NCBI RefSeq assembly: GCF_003144245.1
Contig: NW_020289987.1
Span: forward strand, 124,001-188,000
Direction of reading: 5' to 3'
DNA from: Jaminaea rosea
Taxonomy: Eukaryota > Basidiomycota > Exobasidiomycetes > Microstromatales
DNA: 64,000 nt
Below the pieces are notes generated by a model. That model was not told the DNA's origin and searched no databases. It saw only the letters and a program-made list of their open reading frames with translations. Positions 30,862 to 39,628 of the stretch are shown here, piece after piece; position 1 is the stretch's first letter; each line of letters starts with the position of its first letter. The position numbers and the translations under genes were made by a program.

Positions 30862-32451
30862 ATGTCGCCCCCGACCAACGCCACTGAGTTCGCAGCTACT
30901 GAGGCTGTCCTCCAGCAAGCCCTCGCTGACTACAAGGCAGCCCTCGAGGTTGACAAGGTTCCGCCTCCCCACCTCAACGACTTCAAACCTGCCGTCTTGG
31001 ATGACCCCAACTTCGTTCCTTCTCCCGCCCTTGGTCAGGCCACGATGACCCTCATCAGCTCCCTCGGTAGGATGACGCACATGGTCCAGACTAGCGTGGA
31101 ACGCTACCGTCTTCTTTCCTTAGAGCACTGGATCAATCGATCCGTCGTGCTCGTCGACAAACAGAAGATTCCTCAGCTCCTGATCAATGCTGGCGACAAG
31201 GGAATGTCCGTCGAGGAGCTCGGACCCAAGGTCAATGTGCACCCTGAGCGCCTCCTTGCCACGCTCCGCCTCCTTGCCAACGAAGACATCTTCGTCGAGG
31301 TCAAGGAGGGTGTCTTTGCCCACAACAGGACTAGCATGGCACTCGCCCAGGTAGAACTTTGCAGCGCAACCGTTGGTCACCTGTGAGCTTGCGACGAGGA
31401 GCAACATGGTCTCGCGGACAATCGACTCACTCAAAACTCCTGACACTCTTATGCTTGCACAGGGCTTTCCACTCGTACCTTGCCGCAGTCGAGATGCCCC
31501 GAAAGTGGGCTGATTCCGCAAAGCAAGGCAAGATTGAGCCCGATGTTACGCTGTGGTCGGAGCAATTCGGGTACACGGGCAAGATGACCTACTGGCAGTA
31601 CCTCGAGAGTGCTGGACTGACCCAGAGGTTCGCCACGGTGAGCACGATTCGAAGTGCCTGAATGCGCCGAGTCTGACTGACCGAGACTTGGCGCCATGGG
31701 CCGCAGATGATGGGCTGCATTCCCACAGGTAGCCTCGCTCAAGCCTTCGACTTCTCTGGTCTCCTCGGTAACGGCACCACCATCGTTGATATCGGTGGCG
31801 GGCGCGGCACTACGCTCATGGCCATTCTTGACCGCTACCCTACACTCAAAGGGATTGTGCTCGACATGGCTCCCGTGCGTCAGGCCTTTGATGACTATTG
31901 GCGGGACAGCACTGTCGTCAAAGAAGGGCGCATCACCTTCGAGGTGGGCAACTACTTTGATGAGCAGCCCGAGAAGCGTCGCAACGAACAAGGCTATCAC
32001 TATCTTGTTCGTTGCATCTTGCATGACCTACCCGACGACAAGGCTGTGACGGTCCTCCGCCGCATTGCTGCGGCCATGCATTCTTCCTCCAAGCTGATCG
32101 TCATCGACGAAATCATGCAGCCTGCCCTTCCTCAGCCCGTTGGCACCAAGCCCCTTCCCTTGGAGACGCCTCCTGGACCTCTGCCTGCCTCGGGAGGGAT
32201 GGCCAAGACCTTCCGCAATCTGCTCGATCTCGAGATGCACGCAAGCTTCAATGCAAAGGAGAGGACGAAGAAGGACTTCGAGGCGGTGAGCATGCCGACC
32301 GTGGCGGAGGAGGCATAGCGCTAGCCACTCATAATCTGCACTCTGCGTTTTGTCTGCCGCACAGCTCTATGCTCAAGCTGGCTTGAAGCTGGTCAAGACT
32401 GCTCACTTCACCGCCTCGTACCCTTTGCAGGTGGTCGAGCTCGCCCTCTAG
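30862..32451 (+). CDS. SAM-dependent O-methyltransferase (COMT-like)
   Basis: Four exons (30862-31382, 31463-31637, 31707-32285, 32365-32451; introns 80, 69 and 79 nt) give 453 residues. The N-terminal part contains a winged-helix dimerisation region (about 85-160, with LLINAGDKGMSVEELGPKV). The catalytic part has motif I IVDIGGGRGTTL, the VLDMAPVR acidic loop, and RCILHDLPDDKAVTVL, which holds the His-Asp pair that acts as base in plant and fungal O-methyltransferases. The last exon is short and recovers the C-terminal strand pair ending VVELAL. The substrate is unknown; related fungal enzymes methylate phenolic hydroxyls. No polyketide, peptide or terpene synthase is adjacent, so I see no secondary-metabolite cluster. 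Intron 1 uses the GTGAGC donor at 31383; the GTAGAA at 31351 would break the frame. Confidence 0.85.
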
Positions 32452-32777
32452 ACGTGCAACGGGGGCCAGAAGGGTTACCCTCAGAATGAGCTGACGGGCG
32501 TGATCCATACCTCTTTCCTCGCTCTCTTGGCTCAATGATACACGTCCTGCTTGTGCTGCGTCTGCAGAGAAGTCTGATCTTGAGCGTTGGCTGAGGCCGC
32601 TCCCTTAGACTAGCAGGTCGATTCCTGACACGTGGCTCTTCCCGGCCCTCAGCCAATTGTGGAGCCCGCCTGCGACGCGTATCATATTCGCGTGCTTTTG
32701 ATTCCATTCCACAGCTTGAGATCTCGAAGCCATCTCCTACGAGCATGACGGCAGGCTAGCCTTGCTTAGCAGCTGCG
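32452..32777. other. Intergenic spacer, O-methyltransferase to EXO5
   Basis: 326 bp in tandem orientation holding the 3' UTR of the first gene and the EXO5 promoter. Nothing else identified. Confidence 0.35.
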
Positions 32778-35282
32778 ATGGACGACATCGCAGAAGCTTC
32801 GGCATCGAGCTCGAGCCAGCAGCGTCGTGGCCGTAGCAACCGTGTAGCCCCACTCTCAGTCCAGAGCTACCATGCTCGTCGTGGCTACTTCAGCGTGTCC
32901 GATCTCGTCGGCCCGCTATGGTGCGAGCAGGCATTCACGTACAACATCCTCGGACTGGGACACCTGCCAGTCTCTGAGAGGCCTGCAACTATTACGCTTC
33001 CTTCGGGCAATGTCATCCAGCCAGATCGGACCATCGCTGAGCGTCGTGAAGAGATACAAGTCCAAGGACGAGAGGTCCATGCTAAGCTTGAGCGCGAGAT
33101 CCATCCGGTACAGGTCTACGTGCACACCAAGACGGAGGAGGACGATTGGGCGCTACGCCTGCTGCGCCTCGTCATTGGGTTGCGCTCGCTCCTCGATCGG
33201 GGCTGTGTTAGGGAGCTGCCCATCGTCGGCTGGATGCAGCACCATCTCGTCGTCGGCGTCATTGATGAGATCTCGCGCAAGCCCGTGAGGCAGCCTAGAC
33301 GACCACCTGCAGCTCCTGCCATTCCGTCGGTTGAGCTATCAGAGGATCAGAGCAAGCTTCCCTTCGCCTCTGTATCTGTATCTAACCCTCTCGCGCCAGC
33401 TGGGTTCGTATCGCAGGCCCGCTCGCCAGGCAAGAAAGTGTGGGCATCGCAAGAAGAGTGGAAAGCGCACCAACGCAAGGTCGAGGCGGCCAAGAAGTCT
33501 GCAGCAAAGAGCAAAAAGCCGTCTACTTCATCGCCGAAGCGTGCGAAAGGAGCATCGAGCTCCTCGCCGCCTGCTTCTCCGGAGGCAAAGAGACAAAAGG
33601 GACTCGCAGCATTTGCTGGATTCAGCGCCAAGGCGAAGCAGGAGCGCGAGCCCTCTACATCAATCTCTTCGATCGCAGACCCGCCTGTGTCGGCCCCTCC
33701 TTCGACTCCTCCTCAACCTTCGACGCCTCCTCTTCCCATGCAGGTCAAGCCTCGTCCGCATGCCTTTTACATGTGCGATACCAAGACGCGCCTGTTCAAC
33801 TCCTTACCCGCAGCAGAAGACCAGCGTGCTGGCCGCCTCCAGCTGCAGATCTATCGTCGCCTCTTCGATGGACTCTGCCTCGGAGCGGTCGAGCGATCTA
33901 AGGATTACCGAGCTAGTCAAGGGGACATCGAGCGGAGAGGAGGAGCCTTCAATGGTGAATCTGCTGTCATGCCCGAAGATGACAACTACTTGAACCTCGA
34001 TCCAGAAGCACAGGCCCTTGACTTCGCTGCGCTCTTCGCATCCCTGGACCTCAACGCAGAGAGACGCCTGAGCGACGTCTTCCTCGACGACTCGACCGAG
34101 CTTCTTGAGGATGTCGACCTCTCCAAGCTATCCCTCGACGCCAAGTCCGCTTCGTCACCGTTCAGCAGCTCAACTTCCACTATGAAAGCCGCATCCCGCC
34201 TCACCACGCTCAGCGACGTAGTTCGACTCGTCGACGCAACAGTGCTCGAGCTCATCAATGCAGCGCAGCGCGATGCCGGACAGGCCCTCTCACCAGATTC
34301 TGCCCTCACGAGGGAGCACGCAGCGGTCCTTCATCCCGAGCTGAGCCTCGTCTACCGGCTGCAGGACAAGCGCGGCAAGTGGACGCGCAACAAATCGCAG
34401 CAGCAGCGCCTCACCACCAAGACTAAGAAGCAGAATGAGAAGCGGGAGCCAGCCTACCATATCAGTGACGAAGAGGATGAAGCGGAACTGCGTCTGGCGC
34501 TACAGCTGAGCCTTGAGGGGCAGGCGGGGGCACTCACAGAGAAGGAGACCTCTGCTGCCGCGACTCGTACAGTGGCCATGCCATCTTTGCCGCCGAGCCA
34601 GGGAGCGCGCAGGAGTCGTCGGCTGGCGAGTAGAAGAGCGGCGGCGTACAGTCCGGGGAGGCCGGCTGATAGCACGACGAAAGGGCTGGAGGGCTCTCCT
34701 GCACCTGCTACTACCGCCGCCCAGCCTGCTCAGCCAGCTCGACCAACCGAATCTCTGAGACCTACAACACCAGATCGAGCTCGAGCATCGACATCTCAGT
34801 CCTCCAGGCTGATAGGCATCTCCCACTTCCCTCACTCCCCCCCCGACCTCACAAACCACCTCATCTCAGTCCTCGACTTTTGGCTCGGTCGACGCCCTGC
34901 AACGGGCGTGAGCGAAGATCACTCGTGGCGATGTAAGGGTTGCGAGTTCAGAGAAGGGTGCGAGTGGCGCGAGGCGAGGGGTGAGGAGAAGAGAGAGTGG
35001 GCAATGAAGAGGAGGGAGGAGAAGAGAGAGGAGGCGAACGGCAGGGCAGGAGAGGCAAATCAGCAAGAGGACGACCAAGATGAGGAGGCAGCATTGTGGC
35101 TTTCCTTCGGGGGTGGAAGGGGGGAGACGCTCCATGTTGGTGCCGATGAAGAGGCGCTCAATCACGACGAGGAGGACTTTGCGCTTCTCGATGCGCTGGA
35201 AAGCCAACATGCGTCAGTAGCCGTTGAGGGAGGCGCCGCACCAGCACCAGAACCAGAACCAGACGTCGGTACGCCATCGTAA
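32778..35282 (+). CDS. EXO5: Exonuclease V (Exo5/Dem1), Fe-S single-strand DNA exonuclease
   Basis: A single exon encodes 834 residues, against 585 in yeast and 373 in human. Exo5 is a PD-(D/E)XK nuclease with a 4Fe-4S cluster that degrades single-stranded DNA in mitochondria (yeast) or nucleus (human, S. pombe). The N-terminal family start SVSDLVGPLWCEQAF carries the first cluster Cys (Cys49). VVGVIDEI (about 160) supplies the first acidic motif and MCDTKTR (about 335) the D-x-K motif, followed by the helix AGRLQLQIYRRLFDGL. The last three cluster Cys lie in WRCKGCEFREGCEW near residue 720. Two low-complexity insertions, about 170 residues before DTKTR and about 330 before the C-terminal Cys, explain the length. 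No clear mitochondrial presequence. Confidence 0.9.
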   Translation: MDDIAEASASSSSQQRRGRSNRVAPLSVQSYHARRGYFSVSDLVGPLWCEQAFTYNILGLGHLPVSERPATITLPSGNVIQPDRTIAERREEIQVQGREVHAKLEREIHPVQVYVHTKTEEDDWALRLLRLVIGLRSLLDRGCVRELPIVGWMQHHLVVGVIDEISRKPVRQPRRPPAAPAIPSVELSEDQSKLPFASVSVSNPLAPAGFVSQARSPGKKVWASQEEWKAHQRKVEAAKKSAAKSKKPSTSSPKRAKGASSSSPPASPEAKRQKGLAAFAGFSAKAKQEREPSTSISSIADPPVSAPPSTPPQPSTPPLPMQVKPRPHAFYMCDTKTRLFNSLPAAEDQRAGRLQLQIYRRLFDGLCLGAVERSKDYRASQGDIERRGGAFNGESAVMPEDDNYLNLDPEAQALDFAALFASLDLNAERRLSDVFLDDSTELLEDVDLSKLSLDAKSASSPFSSSTSTMKAASRLTTLSDVVRLVDATVLELINAAQRDAGQALSPDSALTREHAAVLHPELSLVYRLQDKRGKWTRNKSQQQRLTTKTKKQNEKREPAYHISDEEDEAELRLALQLSLEGQAGALTEKETSAAATRTVAMPSLPPSQGARRSRRLASRRAAAYSPGRPADSTTKGLEGSPAPATTAAQPAQPARPTESLRPTTPDRARASTSQSSRLIGISHFPHSPPDLTNHLISVLDFWLGRRPATGVSEDHSWRCKGCEFREGCEWREARGEEKREWAMKRREEKREEANGRAGEANQQEDDQDEEAALWLSFGGGRGETLHVGADEEALNHDEEDFALLDALESQHASVAVEGGAAPAPEPEPDVGTPS

Positions 35283-35469
35283 AGGCAGTAGTAGTGTGCA
35301 GTGTCACGAGAGTAGAACCTTGTTCAATTTTGTGCTCGATTTGGCCCAATCGGGCAGTGACTGCACCAGCGGAATCCATCTTGTCTGCTCACGCTACTTG
35401 GCACCCACCACCATCTATGAAACGAGCCCTGTCTCTCTCTTGCGCCCTCCTTGGTTGGAATCGGGGATA

Positions 35470-36070
35470 TCAGTACGTGGTTCCCTCTGCTGGCTGAGGG
35501 AGTTTGCGGTTGGCAGCAGAGGCCATGTCTCTGGGCGAATAGAATGAAAGTGGCTGGTGAGCAATCGCCCATTGTGTGATGAGCCCACCCGCAGACAGGC
35601 TCCGGCAGAGGTTCTTGACGTATGGCATACACTCACCTCCTCAGCTCAACAAGGATCGTCTCGAGCGAGTAGTCCCTCTTCCACTTGGCCAAGACGGGGA
35701 ACGACTTGTCGGAAACCTTTCCATCCCCACCCACGCAAGGGAGATTGATCCTCGTCACGAAGCGCACCGTAGGCGGCTGGTCTGGGTAGCTCTCACCGCA
35801 GTGGATGCTGAGCGAGTAAATCCTATTCTGGTGGACAGAGTGTGAAGGCCCGATAATGGTAGCGTTCCAGTTAGACATGAGGGTGTCGGTCCCATCGTCG
35901 AGGCCGTATGAGCACGATCCATCGCCAAGACCCTTTTCGCCCTTTTCGAGCTCCTCAAGGAGGCGGAAATTGCGTGGAACTAGGATTGCGAGGGGATGGC
36001 GGGGAAGGGGGTACAGAGGTAAGCATAGGGGATGGGGAGGTGCTTGCGCCTGCGCCTCACTCTTTGCCAT
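35470..36070 (-). CDS. MMS2: Ubiquitin-conjugating enzyme variant Mms2
   Basis: Three exons (36070-36061, 35979-35637, 35530-35470; introns 81 and 106 nt) give exactly 137 residues, the length of yeast Mms2. The first coding exon is only 10 nt (ATG GCA AAG A). Splicing it to 35979 gives MAKIPRNFRLLEELEKGEKG, which matches the Mms2 family start; without it the frame has no good start. The E2-like core follows (WNATIIGPSHSVHQNRIYSL, then INLPCVGGDGKV). The active-site Cys of true E2 enzymes is absent, as expected for a UEV. The last exon gives NRKLPQPAEGTTY. Mms2 pairs with Ubc13 to build Lys63-linked chains on PCNA in error-free damage tolerance. It is divergent from BUR6 over 232 bp and convergent with EXO5 (187 bp). 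Confidence 0.95.
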
Positions 36071-36302
36071 GTCCGTCAATCCGCTCGTGTGGATGTGGTT
36101 CGAGTAGCAAGATGATTGGGTCGTGGACCGGTGGTGTGGGGCCTTGACTTGACCCTTTGAAGTGGGTGTGAGTGGAGCTGCCTGTCCGCCGGCTGGTCTG
36201 GTCTGAAAGGGCGCCACGCGTCTGGCGACGACGACCTGCACTCCCGTCCCGCTCTCGACGGATGATGGCTTAATTGCCATCCTAACCACCACGCCTGCAA
36301 CG

Positions 36303-36871
36303 ATGCCTAGGCGTGCTAAGGCCTCGACGGCCGCAGAGGCGTCTTCTAGTAGTAGCAGTGCTGCTCGCGGTCCTCAGCTCAAGTTCCCCGTGGCTAGAAT
36401 CAAGAAGATGATGCAGGCGGATGAGGATGTGGGCAAGGTGGCTCAGGCTACGCCCGTCGTCATCTGTGAGTGGAGCGCTAACACAGCAAAGCACATCGAG
36501 ATTGACCCAGTCATGCGATCCTTCTTGCAGCCAAAGCCCTCGAGCTCTTCCTCGCCGACGTCGTCTCCTCAACCGTCGCTCAGACTCAGGCAAAGGGGGC
36601 GCGCAAAGTCACGCCTCATCACCTCAAGCGCGCCGTACACGACAACGAGACGCTCGACTTCCTCAAGGACATCGTCGATAAAGTACCAGACCCAGTCGAG
36701 GGGCAAGGATCAGGAGCAGGTGGCGGCAGGAGGGCATCCAATACCACCGGGCCTAGGAAGAGGGCTGCCCCTGCTGCCAAGAAAGAGGAAGACGAGGATG
36801 GGCAAGAAGAGGAAGAGGAAGATGATGAGGACGAGGCCTCCGTCAAGCGGGCCAAGAGGGAGCAGAGCTAG
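36303..36871 (+). CDS. BUR6: NC2-alpha / DRAP1 histone-fold corepressor
   Basis: Two exons (36303-36465, 36531-36871; 65-nt intron, phase 1) give 167 residues. The histone fold covers about residues 24-100: [20 protein letters not shown], then [20 protein letters not shown] (across the splice), then [20 protein letters not shown]. This pattern is NC2-alpha rather than CBF/NF-YC or Dpb4, and the Lys/Arg-rich first helix contacts DNA. A Gly/Ala linker leads to a highly acidic tail (about 135-158) and a basic end [10 protein letters not shown]2-alpha pairs with NC2-beta and clamps TBP on promoters, repressing or activating Pol II transcription. Confidence 0.92.
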
Positions 36872-37141
36872 AAGGGCAGGTTATAAAGGGAGGCTCACTT
36901 CGACGAGCGCCAAGCGAAGTGATGCCTTGTACTTGTATCTTTGAATCTACATCACATCATCTCGTGGTCATCGTCATCATCATCATCACCGCAGCCTGTC
37001 TCGGCGACGTACGCACACGCGGGGACACGCGCTCGCACATGCGCATGCACACACACCAGACGGCGAAGCTCTCAGTAAGATAGTTGATTGATCATCAATC
37101 CCCACCTCCAGCATGTATATCTCCTCCATTCCCTCGCCTTA
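36872..37141. other. Convergent 3' spacer with simple-sequence tracts
   Basis: 270 bp between the stops of BUR6 and the mS38-domain gene. It contains an ATC/TCATCA run (36960-36990) and an alternating CACACG/GCGCACATGC purine-pyrimidine tract (37010-37060) that could adopt unusual helical forms. No gene. Confidence 0.5.
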
Positions 37142-38815
37142 CTACTTCTTCAGCCTCTGCCTCTCAGCCCTCTGCCTCTTCCTCAACTTCTTGTACTTCA
37201 TTTTGTTCATCTTCTTGAGCCTCTTCCTCCTCGTACTGTCCATCTGCACCACGACATCCTCTCCTTGCTCCCCAACCGTCTTCGTATCCTCAATGGTCAT
37301 ATTCTGCGTCGGTCGGACAGCGATGGTTTCGAGACCGCGACTTCTAACTTCGCTCCCGGCCGGGAAAGCGCGCAAGGATCTCAAATTCATCAGGCCCTCG
37401 CGCATAGAGGGGAGGCGAGCCGTACGGCCTCCATTGACGCTCGCGTCCATCTGGGCAAGAACGCGGGTCCATTCGAGGGCGGCGCGCGTCTGATCCTGAA
37501 CGAGGGCATGGCCCAACCAGAGGTTGACGTCTTCGAGCGAGCCGTGTGAAAGGGGCCAGACAGGTGACGAAGCTGGTGATGAGGCTTCTAAAGCTTCGAC
37601 GTCGAGGTCCTCCTCCTCCTCGAGGGATGAGCGCTCGTCGCTGCGCACTTGGTAGCTGGTTACATCGTCGAGGCCCTTGACATTTGCTGCCGCTTCAGAA
37701 GCCACAGGCGCTGGTGGGGCTTGGTACGCGTTGCCGAACCTAGCAAGGTACGAGGCAACACCTCGACCCCATTCGGCGCGAGCTCCCTCTGGCTCTCCGA
37801 CGACGACGAGGTCTGCCTCAGGGCCAAGGGACTCCGCGACAGTCGTGTCCTCTCCTCTCTCCAGAGCAGACGAAACGGCACGAGCCTTCTCTGCTTGCCA
37901 TGCTTGCTCTTGTGCAATGGAGACGTGCAATGAGAGGGGTGTCTTTGCCTTTGGCTTTCCTGCTGATGGTGAGAGGATGCTGTCGAAGGACGAGGAAGAT
38001 ATGGAACGCAGAGGTGGAAGATGAAGGGAGAAGCTGAGAAACTTGACGCGGGATGAGCTATTGTCGTCCTTTGATGGTGAGGCCAGGAGACTGGAGAGGA
38101 GCTTCTGCTCTGCGGTCATGTCTGCGTTTGCGTCAACGGGAGTCAGGGATGCGCCTCCAGTCATGTCCTTGAACATGGCTCCCCTCGCTTCGGGTGAAGC
38201 CGCTTCGAGTTTTTCGCGCATCTCCATCATCCTCTCGACGAGGGCGGTAGCCTTGCGCTTGATCTCTGCATCAATGCTCCTGCCGGCGGCCATCTTGTTG
38301 TCAGGACTCTCGGGTAGGACGACGACCATTGCATTGGCATTGGCGGCCATCGTGGATGCTGCATCAAAGTGCGAGGCGTCGGTCGATCCACCGAATGCGT
38401 GTGATTTGTCGAAGATGTTGTTGTGCTCCAGGAGAGGCCTGCCTTGGGAAAAGAAGGCCTGAAGGCCGACGGAGATCTGAGAGTGAGGTGGCGGGCGAAC
38501 AGGGACGACTGCATCGTGGAGGGAGAGGCCTGAGAACTTGAGGGCCTGTCGAGCTGACTTGGATGATGACGATGGCGAATTTGTGTGGGAGAGGCTAGAT
38601 CGACGCAACGTTGCTGATCGGGAGCGATGTCGTGAGCGAGTAGCGGTAGAAGGGGATGCTGCGCTGGTGCTGCTCGATCGACGATGAGTCGTCGGCGGTT
38701 GGGCGGCCCTTGACGACGATGGAGAGGAACCGGCAACGGTTGCCGGCGCTGCTGCTGCTGCTCCTCCCGCAATGCGAAACAGAGATCGTGGTTGTAGCGC
38801 CCTCGATCTCATCAT
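37142..38815 (-). CDS. COX24: mS38/Cox24-domain protein with very long N-terminal extension
   Basis: A single exon encodes 557 residues. The last 35 residues are the mS38 (Cox24/Qri5/AURKAIP1, DUF1713) signature: an MDSTRRKRLKKMNKMKYKKL core followed by RKRQRAERQRLKK at the extreme C-terminus. Known members are short (yeast Cox24 about 110 residues, human AURKAIP1 199) and are mitochondrial small-subunit proteins that bind rRNA with this basic tail; yeast mutants lose COX1 expression. The N-terminus is Arg/Ser/Ala-rich (MMRSRALQPRSLFRIAGGA) and reads as a mitochondrial presequence. The middle 480 residues are mostly low-complexity with some helical stretches and show no domain I recognise. 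The C-terminal call is strong; the role of the extension is unknown. Confidence 0.85.
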   Translation of the reverse strand: MMRSRALQPRSLFRIAGGAAAAAPATVAGSSPSSSRAAQPPTTHRRSSSTSAASPSTATRSRHRSRSATLRRSSLSHTNSPSSSSKSARQALKFSGLSLHDAVVPVRPPPHSQISVGLQAFFSQGRPLLEHNNIFDKSHAFGGSTDASHFDAASTMAANANAMVVVLPESPDNKMAAGRSIDAEIKRKATALVERMMEMREKLEAASPEARGAMFKDMTGGASLTPVDANADMTAEQKLLSSLLASPSKDDNSSSRVKFLSFSLHLPPLRSISSSSFDSILSPSAGKPKAKTPLSLHVSIAQEQAWQAEKARAVSSALERGEDTTVAESLGPEADLVVVGEPEGARAEWGRGVASYLARFGNAYQAPPAPVASEAAANVKGLDDVTSYQVRSDERSSLEEEEDLDVEALEASSPASSPVWPLSHGSLEDVNLWLGHALVQDQTRAALEWTRVLAQMDASVNGGRTARLPSMREGLMNLRSLRAFPAGSEVRSRGLETIAVRPTQNMTIEDTKTVGEQGEDVVVQMDSTRRKRLKKMNKMKYKKLRKRQRAERQRLKK

Positions 38816-39628
38816 GGCCGAATACTGAGTGACGAGTCAGGAGTGATGGCTACAAGTTGAAAGGCAGACAACGTCGATGGCGGACTGAGGGCGAAGTCGA
38901 CCCGTCGACGTCGTTGACCGCGCGCCAACTCAGTCTGCCTGTCCTGTCCGCCTGGTTGACTGACTTGCCTCTGCAGACCATCGTCGAGGCGACCTTCAAC
39001 AAGCTCCTCGAGGGGGCTATGAAACAGGTCAATGGTCACACAATCGGGGAACACGAGGGTCATTGAGTGTGACACTAGGTAATCACTACTGGTCTATGCT
39101 GCTGATGCCTTGGCTAGACCATGGTGTTACTGTGAGCGCTTGCCCGACTAGCTTAGCTTCGCCCGCTCCGGTCTCTCAAGGGTCATTCTCCCGATGCTGC
39201 CATTTTCGCTGCGATATGGCAGCCTCGCCTTCTTCGTCGCTTTGTACCGTCCCCCTTTATGCCCTTTGTATGCACTGCTCCTCTTTGTTTGCCATTGCTG
39301 GAGCTAGCTACGTCGTGAGCTCACCGAATTGGTGCCGGGGCGGCCGAGGCGGCGGCGGCGGGTCCTGGGGGTCCTGACCTCGTCGTGCTGCGCGTGGCCG
39401 CGTGGGCTGAGGATAAGCGGAGGTGGACGAGGCTGTCTCTGGCTGCCCGCCCTGGCGCACGTCGTCGTCGCCGTCGCGCACAATTGGTCCCCACTGACCC
39501 ACTTGACTCTCTGCCTTACCATCTCACTCGAGAGAGGCTTCCTCTTTCTCTCGCTCATCTCCTTCATCACCATCATCTAGAGGGTCTACCTCTCTCGCTC
39601 TTCAGAGCCACTCTTGACCGCCGCTACC
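38816..39628. promoter_or_regulatory. Divergent intergenic region, mS38 / LAMMER kinase
   Basis: 813 bp between two ATGs. It contains an 8-bp inverted repeat GCTGCCAT/ATGGCAGC at 39196-39203 and 39216-39223 with a 12-nt loop, and a GC-rich run with repeated GGCGGC at 39340-39365. No gene recognised. The kinase frame is open a little further upstream to 39614, but that codon is TTG. Confidence 0.4.

Noticed and set aside
30862-32451. Secondary-metabolite cluster around the O-methyltransferase
   Set aside because: Neighbours are BCS1-type ATPase and exonuclease V; no backbone synthase, P450 or regulator is present.
3719-36070. A DNA-repair gene cluster (TEL1, EXO5, MMS2)
   Set aside because: The three genes are 20 kb or more apart with unrelated genes between them, so chance is the simpler explanation.
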